Below are positions 25,830 through 37,951 of a stretch of 64,000 nucleotides of DNA, piece after piece. A program made the translations under genes and the position numbers. Below the pieces are notes generated by a model. The model saw nothing but the letters and a program-made list of their open reading frames with translations, did no database searches and had not been told where the DNA came from. The stretch covers positions 186,001 through 250,000 of the forward strand of contig NZ_JASZYB010000003.1 of assembly GCF_030317205.1 (NCBI RefSeq), written 5' to 3'. The stretch's first letter is position 1; every line of letters begins with the position of its first letter. Origin of the DNA: Variovorax sp. J2L1-78 (lineage in GTDB: Bacteria > Pseudomonadota > Gammaproteobacteria > Burkholderiales > Burkholderiaceae_C).

Positions 25830-26786
25830 ATGAAGCCGACGGTCATCAGCGCGGACGCGATGTTCGAGGAGTTCCGCGCCTCGCTGCGCTGGGAGTGGCT
25901 GGCCGGGCTCGGCGCCTCCGAGCGGCAGTTCGACGCCGAGGTCATCAGCCAGGCGCAATCGGCCGCCGACCTGGTCGGTTACCTCAATTACATCCACCCG
26001 TACCGCGTCCAGATCCTGGGGGCGCGCGAGATCGCCTACCTCACGCGGGGAACCGCCGAAGACTGCGCGCGCCGCATCGCCCGCATCGTCACGCTCGAGC
26101 CACCGATGCTGGTGCTGGCGGACGGGCAGGCCGCGCCGGACGAACTGCTCTCGATCTGCGAGCGGGCGCAGTTGCCCCTCTTCGCCACACGCGACGGCTC
26201 GGCCTACGTCATCGACCTGCTGCGCGCCTACCTGTCGAAGCACTTCGCCGAGCGCACCTCGATGCACGGCGTGTTCATGGACATCCTGGGCCTGGGCGTG
26301 ATGATCACCGGCGAGTCCGGGCTGGGCAAGAGCGAGCTGGGCCTGGAGTTGATTTCACGCGGCAACGGCCTGGTGGCCGACGATGCGGTCGACCTCTTTC
26401 GCATCAACCAGAACACCATCGAGGGCAAGTGCCCCGAGCTGCTGCAAAACCTGCTGGAGGTGCGCGGCATCGGCCTGCTCGACATCCGCGCCATCTTCGG
26501 CGAGACGGCGGTGCGCCGGAAGATGCGCCTGAAGCTGATCGTGCACCTGGTGCGCCGCGATAGTTTCGAGCGCGACTACGAGCGCATGCCCGCGGCGCCG
26601 TTGACTCAGGACGTGCTGGGCATCCCGGTGCGCAAGGTGATCATCCAGGTGGTGGCGGGCCGCAACATCGCGGTGCTGGTCGAGGCGGCGGTGCGCAACT
26701 CCATCCTGCAGCTGCGCGGCATCGACACGTACGCCGACTTCGTGGCGCGGCACCACAAGGCGATGGAAGCCGGCGGTACCGACTGA
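25830..26786 (+). CDS. hprK: HPr kinase/phosphorylase
   Basis: Phosphorylates and dephosphorylates HPr on serine, linking carbon state to the PTS-Ntr relay. 318 residues, standard. The N-terminal domain (about 1-130) precedes the P-loop GESGLGKSELGLELISRG near residue 155; then VADDAVDLFRINQ and the K3-type signature EVRGIGLLDIRAIFGE. It ends 15 bases from the convergent fur gene. Confidence 0.95.
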   Translation: MKPTVISADAMFEEFRASLRWEWLAGLGASERQFDAEVISQAQSAADLVGYLNYIHPYRVQILGAREIAYLTRGTAEDCARRIARIVTLEPPMLVLADGQAAPDELLSICERAQLPLFATRDGSAYVIDLLRAYLSKHFAERTSMHGVFMDILGLGVMITGESGLGKSELGLELISRGNGLVADDAVDLFRINQNTIEGKCPELLQNLLEVRGIGLLDIRAIFGETAVRRKMRLKLIVHLVRRDSFERDYERMPAAPLTQDVLGIPVRKVIIQVVAGRNIAVLVEAAVRNSILQLRGIDTYADFVARHHKAMEAGGTD

Positions 26787-26801
26787 GCTTCGGTCAGCGA
26801 G

Positions 26802-27221
26802 TCAGCGACGGGCGGCGCAGTCGCCGCAGAGGCCGTACAGCGACATGGCGTGGTCCTGCAGGATCCAGCCCTTGTCCTTGGCGATCATCTGCTGGCGGCG
26901 TTCGATCTCGGCGTCGTAGAACTCCTCGACCTTGCCGCACGAGGTGCAGATCAGGTGGTCGTGGTGCGTGCCTTCGTTGAGTTCGTAGACGGCCTTGCCG
27001 CTCTCGAAATGGCTGCGCTCCAGGATGCCGGCCTGCTCGAACTGGGTGAGCACGCGGTACACGGTGGCCAGGCCGATGTCGGAATGCTCGTTGAGCAGCA
27101 CCCGGAACACGTCTTCGGCGGTCATGTGGCGCTGGCCGCCGGCCTGGAAGATCTCGAGGATCTTCAGCCGAGGCAGCGTGGCCTTGAGGCCGGTGTTCTT
27201 GAGTTCGTCGATGTTGCCCAT
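26802..27221 (-). CDS. fur: Ferric uptake regulator
   Basis: Iron-responsive repressor binding Fur boxes as a dimer with Fe2+. 139 residues: winged helix (GLKATLPRLKILEIF; DIGLATVYRVLTQFEQAGI), metal-site segment EGTHHDHLICTSCGKVEEF and a C-terminal CxxC (GLCGDCAARR). Divergent from bamE, the common arrangement in this group. Likely target in this window: the TonB receptor at 56054. Confidence 0.95.
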   Translation of the reverse strand: MGNIDELKNTGLKATLPRLKILEIFQAGGQRHMTAEDVFRVLLNEHSDIGLATVYRVLTQFEQAGILERSHFESGKAVYELNEGTHHDHLICTSCGKVEEFYDAEIERRQQMIAKDKGWILQDHAMSLYGLCGDCAARR

Positions 27222-27273
27222 GGTCTTTCCTGCGCCAGCCGTGTGGACGGCCTGCCCGAAAAAGGGCTGCCGC

Positions 27274-27291
27274 TACAATGGGTCGATCATA
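27274..27291. promoter_or_regulatory. Divergent -10 elements of bamE and fur
   Basis: TACAAT at 27274-27279 on the plus strand, 31 bases before the bamE start, and TATGAT on the minus strand (27286-27291) toward fur. No convincing -35 boxes. Confidence 0.35.
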
Positions 27292-27309
27292 TCGCTCCCT
27301 CTTTTTCCG

Positions 27310-27864
27310 ATGCTTGCCAATCCCAAAACGCGCCTGTGGTTGCTGGCGGCCGCCCTTCTCGCGAGCCTGTCACTCGGCGCCTGCGGCGGCATGACCGATC
27401 GCACCCGCAGCATGCTGTACGCCGTGACGCCCTACAAGGTCGAGGTGGTGCAGGGCAACTTCGTCTCCAAGGAACAGGTCGACGCGCTCAAGCCCGGCAT
27501 GTCGCGCCAGCAGGCGCGCGAGATCCTCGGCACCTCCCTGCTGACCGACGTGTTCCACGCCGACCGCTGGGACTACGTGTTCACCATCCGTCGCCAGGGC
27601 GTCGAAGAACAGCAACGTCGCCTGACGCTGTTCTTCAAGGGCGAAGTGCTCGAGCGATTCGTCGGCGACGAGATGCCCAGCGAGAAGGATTTCGTGGCCG
27701 GGCTGGACGCTCGCCGCTTCAGCGGCAAGGTGCCTGAGCTGGAAGCGTCCGAGGACCAGCTGAAGAAATTCGATCCGCCCAAGAAGGAAGCGACCGCCGG
27801 TGCCCCGGCGGTGCCGCTGCCTCCGCTGCCGCCAAGCTACCCGCCGCTCGAACCCACGCGCTGA
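27310..27864 (+). CDS. bamE: Outer-membrane assembly lipoprotein BamE
   Basis: Lipoprotein component of the BAM complex that inserts beta-barrel proteins. 184 residues: signal with lipobox LSLGAC (cysteine near residue 25), the BamE core YKVEVVQGNFVSKEQVDALK and GMSRQQAREILGTSLLTDVF, then a long proline-rich C-terminal extension (PLPPLPPSYPPLEP) longer than in E. coli BamE. The start at 27310 is the first ATG after the promoter hexamer. Confidence 0.93.
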   Translation: MLANPKTRLWLLAAALLASLSLGACGGMTDRTRSMLYAVTPYKVEVVQGNFVSKEQVDALKPGMSRQQAREILGTSLLTDVFHADRWDYVFTIRRQGVEEQQRRLTLFFKGEVLERFVGDEMPSEKDFVAGLDARRFSGKVPELEASEDQLKKFDPPKKEATAGAPAVPLPPLPPSYPPLEPTR

Positions 27865-27920
27865 GCGTGGCCGCCGTTCGGCGGCGTCGAGCGTTTCTCC
27901 CCTCCGAAGGCTGAATCCGC

Positions 27921-28754
27921 GTGACCGAACCCATTTCCTCCCCCTCCGCGGCCGTGCGCCGCATCGCCGTCGCCGGGGCTTCCGGCCGCATGGGCCGCAT
28001 GCTCGTCGAAGCGGTGCGCAACGCCGACGACCTCCGGCTGGCCGGGGCGCTCGACGTGCCCGGCAGCGCGGCCGTCGGCACCGACGCGGCGGCATTCCTC
28101 GGCTTCACGAGCGGGGTTGCCATCGCCTCCGACCTGCGCGCGGGCCTGAAGGACGCGCAGGTGCTGATCGACTTCACCCGCCCCGAAGGCACGCTGGCGC
28201 ACTTGGCGGTCTGCCGCGAACTGGGCGTGCAGGCCGTCATCGGCACCACGGGCTTCAGCGACGCCGAAAAGGCCGAGATCGCCACGATCGCTAAGGACAT
28301 CGCGATCGTCATGGCGCCCAACATGAGCGTCGGCGTCAACGTCACCTTCAAGCTGCTGGAGATGGCGGCCAAGGCGCTGTCGACCGGCTACGACATCGAG
28401 ATCATCGAGGCGCACCACCGCCACAAGGTCGACGCGCCCTCGGGCACCGCGCTGAAGATGGGCGAGGTCATCGCCGACGCACTCGGCCGCGACCTGAAGG
28501 AATGCGCCGTGTACGCCCGCGAGGGCATCACCGGCGAGCGCGACCCGTCGACCATCGGCTTCTCGGCCATCCGCGGCGGCGACATCGTTGGCGACCACAC
28601 CGTGCTCTTCGCCGGCACCGGCGAGCGCATCGAGATCACGCACAAGTCGGCCAGCCGCACGACGTACGCACAGGGCAGCCTGCGCGCGGCGCGCTTCCTG
28701 GCCACGCAGAAGACCGGGCTCTTCGACATGTTCGACGTGCTCGGCCTGCGCTGA
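27921..28754 (+). CDS. dapB: 4-hydroxy-tetrahydrodipicolinate reductase
   Basis: Second committed step of lysine and diaminopimelate synthesis, NAD(P)H-dependent. 277 residues starting with GTG. Nucleotide-binding motif AVAGASGRMGRMLVEAV, catalytic segment IIEAHHRHKVDAPSGTAL (His and Lys pair), and the C-terminal THKSASRTTYAQGSLRAARF. A GC-rich stem GCCGCC-GTTC-GGCGGC separates it from bamE. Confidence 0.95.
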   Translation: MTEPISSPSAAVRRIAVAGASGRMGRMLVEAVRNADDLRLAGALDVPGSAAVGTDAAAFLGFTSGVAIASDLRAGLKDAQVLIDFTRPEGTLAHLAVCRELGVQAVIGTTGFSDAEKAEIATIAKDIAIVMAPNMSVGVNVTFKLLEMAAKALSTGYDIEIIEAHHRHKVDAPSGTALKMGEVIADALGRDLKECAVYAREGITGERDPSTIGFSAIRGGDIVGDHTVLFAGTGERIEITHKSASRTTYAQGSLRAARFLATQKTGLFDMFDVLGLR

Positions 28755-28767
28755 AGCCGCCTCGCCC

Positions 28768-29460
28768 ATGAACGTCCTCCAGCTGCTGGCCCAGGGCGAT
28801 GGCGTCAGCCGCAGCGTGGCGGCCCTCTTGCTCCTGATGTCGGTGGCGAGCTGGATCGCGATCCTGCTCAAGGCCTGGCTGCTGCGCGGCGGCACGCGCG
28901 CGGTGCTGCGCAGCATCGCCGCGTTCTGGCAGGCACCGTCGATCACCGAGGCCGAGCAGGGCCTGCGCGCCTTCGACGGCCCGCGGCTGGTGCTGCCGGC
29001 GGTCGTCGCGCTCAAGGCCCTGGCCGCGGACCCCGGCGGCGCCACGCTCGGCCACGCGGGTGACCGCAACCAGCGCCTCACGCGCACGCTGCGCGATGCA
29101 CTGCACGCGGCGCTGCGGCGCCTGCAGTCGGGCCAGATCCTGCTGGCGACCATCGGCGCGACCGCGCCCTTCGTCGGCCTGCTCGGCACGGTGTGGGGCA
29201 TCCATGGCGCGCTCGCGGGCATCGCCGGCGAGGCGGGCGGCTTCACCATCGACAAGGTGGCAGGGCCGGTCGGCGAAGCGCTCATCATGACGGCCTTCGG
29301 CCTGGCGGTCGCGATCCCGGCGGTGCTGGGCTACAACGTGTTCGGCCGGATCATCGGTCGCATCGAGGTCGAGCTCGAAGGCTTCGCGCACGACCTGCTG
29401 GCCGTCTTCGGCGAAGCGCCCGCTGCGGCGCTGCCGCCGGCGCGGCCCCTGCCGGTCTGA
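28768..29460 (+). CDS. exbB: MotA/TolQ/ExbB-family proton channel protein
   Basis: Inner-membrane component that, with ExbD and TonB (or TolR/TolA), uses the proton gradient to energise outer-membrane transport. 230 residues with three membrane spans: VAALLLLMSVASWIAILLKA; ILLATIGATAPFVGLLGTVW; IMTAFGLAVAIPAVLGYNVF, including the conserved GLLGTVWGI. It is followed 13 bases later by the ExbD partner. No TonB gene is present in the window, so the energised partner is elsewhere. Confidence 0.88.
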   Translation: MNVLQLLAQGDGVSRSVAALLLLMSVASWIAILLKAWLLRGGTRAVLRSIAAFWQAPSITEAEQGLRAFDGPRLVLPAVVALKALAADPGGATLGHAGDRNQRLTRTLRDALHAALRRLQSGQILLATIGATAPFVGLLGTVWGIHGALAGIAGEAGGFTIDKVAGPVGEALIMTAFGLAVAIPAVLGYNVFGRIIGRIEVELEGFAHDLLAVFGEAPAAALPPARPLPV

Positions 29461-29473
29461 AGGCCTTCGCGCC

Positions 29474-29928
29474 ATGAGCTTCGGCCGCACTTCGCTCGGG
29501 TCCGGCGCCAGCGGCAGCCGCGCGACCGGCGGCGGTGGCCAGCGGCCGATGTCCGACATCAACGTGACGCCGCTGGTCGACGTGATGCTGGTGCTGCTGG
29601 TGATCTTCATCATCACCGCGCCGCTGATGGCGAGTTCGATCCGCCTGGACCTGCCGCGCACCGACGCCGGCAAGACCGGCGACGTGCCGAAGTCCGTCAG
29701 CGTGGCGGTCGACGCGAAGGGCCAGGTCTTCGTGAACGACCAGCCCGTGACCGAGGCCGAATTGGCGGCGCGCCTGACCAGCGCCGCCGCGGCCAGCCGC
29801 GACACCGAGGTGCAGCTGCGCGCCGATCAGACCGTGCCCTACGGCCGCATCGTCGCGCTGATGGGCATCGCCAACAAGGCCGGGCTCAGCCGCATCGGTT
29901 TCGTGACCGAAGCCCCCGCACCGACGCG

Positions 29929-29932
<4 letters not shown>
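29474..29932 (+). CDS. exbD: ExbD/TolR-family protein
   Basis: Partner of the ExbB-type channel. 152 residues: basic-glycine N-terminus, MSDINVTPLVDVMLVLLVIF with the essential membrane aspartate, then a periplasmic domain (SVAVDAKGQVFVNDQPVTEA; YGRIVALMGIANKAGLSRIG). Its last 4 bases overlap the convergent glgP stop, leaving no room for a terminator. Confidence 0.9.
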
Positions 29933-32409
<2,477 letters not shown>

Positions 32410-32441
32410 GGTGGTGGAGGGGTTGAAGTGAAAGGGGTTCG

Positions 32442-33902
32442 TCAGGCGAGCGATTGCTCGTACACGCCGATGTACCGTGCCGCGGCGGCCTGCCAGTCGG
32501 CCGGCCGCCGCATCGCGGTGCCGCGGACGCGGCGCCAGTCGGCGGGGCGGCGGTACAGCGCGAAGGCGCGTCGCAGTGCGCGGCCGTAGCCGTCGGCATC
32601 GAAGCCGTCGAACACGAAGCCGGTGGCGTGGCCGTCGGCGATGTCTTCCAGCGTGCAGTCGACCACCGTGTCGGCCAGCCCGCCCACGCGGTGCACCAGG
32701 GGCAGGCTACCGTATTTCAGGCCGTACATCTGTGTCAGTCCGCAGGGCTCGAACATCGAGGGCACCAGGGTCACGTCGCCGGCGCCGAAGAGCCGGTGGG
32801 CGAAGCGCTCGTTGTAACCGATGGTGGCGTGGACCGACTGCGGTGCCGCGGCGGCGCGGTCGCGGAACGCGTCTTCGAGCCAGCGCTCGCCGTTGCCCAG
32901 CAGCGCCAGCTGGCCGCCTTGCGCGATCAGTGCGTCGAGCCCGTCCAGCACCAGGTGCTGGCCCTTCTGCTCGGTCAGCCGGCTCACCATCACGAAGAGC
33001 GGCGCGTCCGGGTCGATGGCCAGGCCGAGTTCCTGCTGCAGGCCGGCCTTGCACAGCGCCTTGCCGCCGGGCCGGCGCACGTCGTAGGGATGGGGCAGCA
33101 GGGGGTCGGTGCCCGGGTCCCAGACGGCGTCGTCGACCGCGTTCAGGATGCCGGTGAGCACGCCGCTGCGGCCGCGCAGCAGGCCGTCGAGGCCGCAGCC
33201 CTGTTCCGGTGTCTGGATCTCCCGCGCGTAGGTGGGACTCACGGTGGTGAGGCGGTCCGAGAAGTAGAGGCCGGCCTTCATGAACGACAGCTGGCCGTGG
33301 TATTCGAGCCCGTTCACGTCGAAGGCCGCGGGCGGCAGGCCGAGCCCGGCGAAATCCGAGGGCGGGAACACGCCCTGGTAGGCCAGGTTGTGCACGGTGA
33401 AGACGCTGCCGACGCGCGGCCCGCCCGCGGCGGCGTCGAAGGACAGGTAGGCCGGTGCCAGGCCGGCATGCCAGTCGTGCGCATGCACCACGTCGGGTTG
33501 CCAGCTCGGGTCGAGGCCGCGGGCCAGGCGGGCGGCGGCCCATCCGAGCAGCGCGAAGCGACGCGCGTTGTCGGCGTAGGGCTGGCGCGATGCATCTTCA
33601 TAGGGCGTGCCGGGTCGGTCGTACAGCGCCGGGGCGTCGAGCACGTAGGCCGTGATCGGCGCGCCGCCCGGCGCGGCAATGCGCCCGGCGCGCAGCCGGG
33701 CGCGCTGGCCCCACGGTGCCTCGACGTCGGCCACGTCGGTGGTGTCGGTCAACCCGGCCAGGATGGACGGGAAACCGGGCAGCAGCACCCGCACATCCTG
33801 ACCGGCGGCCGCTAGGGCGAGCGGCAGCGCCCCGGCGACATCCGCCAGCCCGCCGGTCTTGAGAAGGGGAAAGAACTCGGCGCTGACCTGGAGGACGCGC
33901 AT
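32442..33902 (-). CDS. glgA: Glycogen synthase (ADP-glucose)
   Basis: Extends alpha-1,4-glucan from ADP-glucose. 486 residues, GT5 type: MRVLQVSAEFFPLLKTGGLA includes the sugar-nucleotide-binding KTGGL; then SVFTVHNLAYQGVFPPSDF, VSRLTEQKGQHLVLDGLDAL and FEPCGLTQMYGLKYGSLPL. The start ATG shares one base with the glgC stop (TGATG), so translation is coupled. Confidence 0.95.
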   Translation of the reverse strand: MRVLQVSAEFFPLLKTGGLADVAGALPLALAAAGQDVRVLLPGFPSILAGLTDTTDVADVEAPWGQRARLRAGRIAAPGGAPITAYVLDAPALYDRPGTPYEDASRQPYADNARRFALLGWAAARLARGLDPSWQPDVVHAHDWHAGLAPAYLSFDAAAGGPRVGSVFTVHNLAYQGVFPPSDFAGLGLPPAAFDVNGLEYHGQLSFMKAGLYFSDRLTTVSPTYAREIQTPEQGCGLDGLLRGRSGVLTGILNAVDDAVWDPGTDPLLPHPYDVRRPGGKALCKAGLQQELGLAIDPDAPLFVMVSRLTEQKGQHLVLDGLDALIAQGGQLALLGNGERWLEDAFRDRAAAAPQSVHATIGYNERFAHRLFGAGDVTLVPSMFEPCGLTQMYGLKYGSLPLVHRVGGLADTVVDCTLEDIADGHATGFVFDGFDADGYGRALRRAFALYRRPADWRRVRGTAMRRPADWQAAAARYIGVYEQSLA

Positions 33903-35206
33903 CAGGGCGTTGGCGTCTCGAGGCGCTGGAGCATCTCGCGCGTGATCAGCACCACGCCGGCGTCGGTGCGTTCGAAGCGCGCCGCATCGGCCGCTGGGTC
34001 GTCGCCGACCACCATGCCCGCGGGGATGACGCAACCGCGGTCGACCACCACCTTCGCCAGCCGGGCGCCGCGGCCGACCTCGACATCGGGCAGCAGCACC
34101 GCCTCTTTCACGTCGCAGAAGGAATGGATGCGCACATTGGAGAACAGGACCGAATCCTTCACCTGCGAGCCCGAGACGATGCAGCCCCCCGATACGATGG
34201 TGTTGACCGTCATGCCGTGGTTGCCGTCGATGTCGAGCACGAACTTGGCCGGGGGCAGTTGCCGCTGGTAGGTCCAGATGGGCCAGTCGGTGTCATAGAT
34301 GTCGAGCTCGGGGGTGATGGACGCCAGATCGAGGTTGGCCGCCCAGAATGCATCAATCGTGCCCACGTCGCGCCAGTACACCGGCGCATGGGGCCCGCGC
34401 GCGCCGCGCGTCACGCACGACAGGCTGAACGGATGGGCCTGCGCCCGGCCCTGCACCACGGCGCGCGGGATGACGTCCTTGCCGAAGTCGTGGCTCGAGG
34501 CGGGGTTGGCGTTGTCTTCCTCGAGCAGCTGGTAGAGGTAGGCAGCGTCGAAGACGTAGATGCCCATGCTGGCCAGCGCGATGTCGGGCTTGCCGGGCAT
34601 CGCGGGCGGGTCGGCGGGCTTCTCGAGGAAGTCGGTGATGGTTCGGTCTTCGTTGACCGCCATCACGCCGAAGGCGGTGGCTTCCATGCGCGGCACCTCG
34701 ATGCAGCCGACCGTGCAGGCGCGGCCGCTTTTCACATGGTCCATCAGCATGACCGAATAGTCCATCTTGTAGATGTGGTCGCCGGCCAGCACCACAACGT
34801 AGTCGTGCTTGGTCGAGCGTGTCTGCAGGATGTCGAGGTTCTGGTAGATCGCATCGGCCGTGCCGCGGTACCAGTGCTCGTCGCCCGTGCGCTGCTGGGC
34901 CGGCAGCACGTCGACCATCTCGTTGAGCTCGGCGCGCAGGAAGCTCCAGCCGCGCTGCAGGTGGCGCATGAGCGAATGCGACTTGTACTGCGTGACCACC
35001 GCCATGCGCCGGATGCCGGAGTTCAGGCAGTTCGACAGGGCGAAGTCGATGATGCGGAACTTGCCGCCGAAGTACACCGCCGGCTTGGCGCGCCGGTCGG
35101 TGAGTTGCTTCAGGCGCGAGCCCCGGCCGCCGGCCAGCACCACGGCGATGGTGCGGCGAACCAGTTGATGGGCCTGCAGGGACCGGGTCGTTGCGTCGTC
35201 GGACAT
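33902..35206 (-). CDS. glgC: Glucose-1-phosphate adenylyltransferase
   Basis: Makes ADP-glucose, the committed and allosterically controlled step of glycogen synthesis. 434 residues: TIAVVLAGGRGSRLKQLTDR (nucleotide loop), AKPAVYFGGKFRIIDFALSN, VVLAGDHIYKMDY (metal aspartate), then a left-handed beta-helix domain (SGGCIVSGSQVKDSVLFSNV). Start MSDDATTRS at 35206; upstream frame extension is shadow. 26 bases after glgX. Confidence 0.95.
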   Translation of the reverse strand: MSDDATTRSLQAHQLVRRTIAVVLAGGRGSRLKQLTDRRAKPAVYFGGKFRIIDFALSNCLNSGIRRMAVVTQYKSHSLMRHLQRGWSFLRAELNEMVDVLPAQQRTGDEHWYRGTADAIYQNLDILQTRSTKHDYVVVLAGDHIYKMDYSVMLMDHVKSGRACTVGCIEVPRMEATAFGVMAVNEDRTITDFLEKPADPPAMPGKPDIALASMGIYVFDAAYLYQLLEEDNANPASSHDFGKDVIPRAVVQGRAQAHPFSLSCVTRGARGPHAPVYWRDVGTIDAFWAANLDLASITPELDIYDTDWPIWTYQRQLPPAKFVLDIDGNHGMTVNTIVSGGCIVSGSQVKDSVLFSNVRIHSFCDVKEAVLLPDVEVGRGARLAKVVVDRGCVIPAGMVVGDDPAADAARFERTDAGVVLITREMLQRLETPTP

Positions 35207-35232
35207 GTCTCTTGTCTCGCTTTCGTGGTTCG

Positions 35233-37302
<2,070 letters not shown>

Positions 37303-37348
37303 TTTTTGTTGTTCAGTTCAAGCGGGTGAGATGGCGTTTGCGGCGTTC

Positions 37349-37534
37349 GCCCGGCAGGCGGTGCGGGCCGATCGACCCCGGTGCGCCGGCCCTTCGGGCT
37401 GCCTTGCGGTGCTCGCCTTTCGCGGGGTCTCGCTCGAACTCGCTTCGCTCAGACATTCGCGAGCCCTGATCCGCGAAAGGCTGCGCTCCTCAGCGGCACA
37501 CAGGGGATCGCCCGGCCCGCACCGCCTGCCGGGC
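37349..37534 (+). repeat. Large hairpin element 1 (left copy)
   Basis: Perfect 21-bp inverted repeat at the ends: 37349-37369 pairs with 37514-37534. Inside it, a perfect 11-bp stem GCCTTTCGCGG (37415-37425)/CCGCGAAAGGC (37471-37481) encloses the core AACTCGCTTCGCTCAGACA (37437-37455), followed by GCCCTGATCCGC (37463-37474). Short frames here have no gene-like features. Confidence 0.8.
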
Positions 37535-37591
37535 TTGGTGGGCGCGCGACGATTGCGCTCGCCGAGAAGGATGCACAACGATCGTGTCCAC

Positions 37592-37774
37592 GTCGGTGGG
37601 CGGTCGGCCTGTGGGCGGCTGTCCGGCTGCGGCGAGCACCGCAGCGAAAGGCGGATCAGGGCCGCGCGTGTTTGAGCGAAGCGAGTTTGCGCGGACCCCG
37701 CCTTTGGCGAGGAGCAGCAGCGAAGTCCGAAGGACCGCAGTCGTCTGCCGTCCACAGGCCTACCGCCCGCCGAC
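37592..37774 (-). repeat. Large hairpin element 2 (right copy, inverted)
   Basis: Ends 37592-37614 and 37752-37774 are inverted repeats matching at 21 of 23 positions. An inner 8-bp stem AAAGGCGG (37647-37654)/CCGCCTTT (37698-37705) encloses the core which, read on the minus strand, is AACTCGCTTCGCTCAAACA (18 of 19 the same as element 1), next to GCCCTGATCCGC (12 of 12). So it is a second copy facing the first. Confidence 0.8.
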
Positions 37775-37951
37775 GCCCCCGGAACCATCGCCAAAACACT
37801 GACAACGTATCGCTTCATCCGTCTCCCAGAAGACGTTTTCATTGTGCATTCGAAATTCGCCCCCAAGCCCCCGCGCCGCCCCGGCCCGCCGCAGCCGCGA
37901 TAATCCGCGTTCCCCCGGCCGACCGAGCGCCGGGGCCGTTGCCAAAGCCTC
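37775..37951 (+). promoter_or_regulatory. leuS upstream region
   Basis: No gene seen. A GATAAT hexamer at about 37899-37904 stands roughly 50 bases before the leuS start and could be its -10. No clear ribosome site precedes the ATG. Confidence 0.35.
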
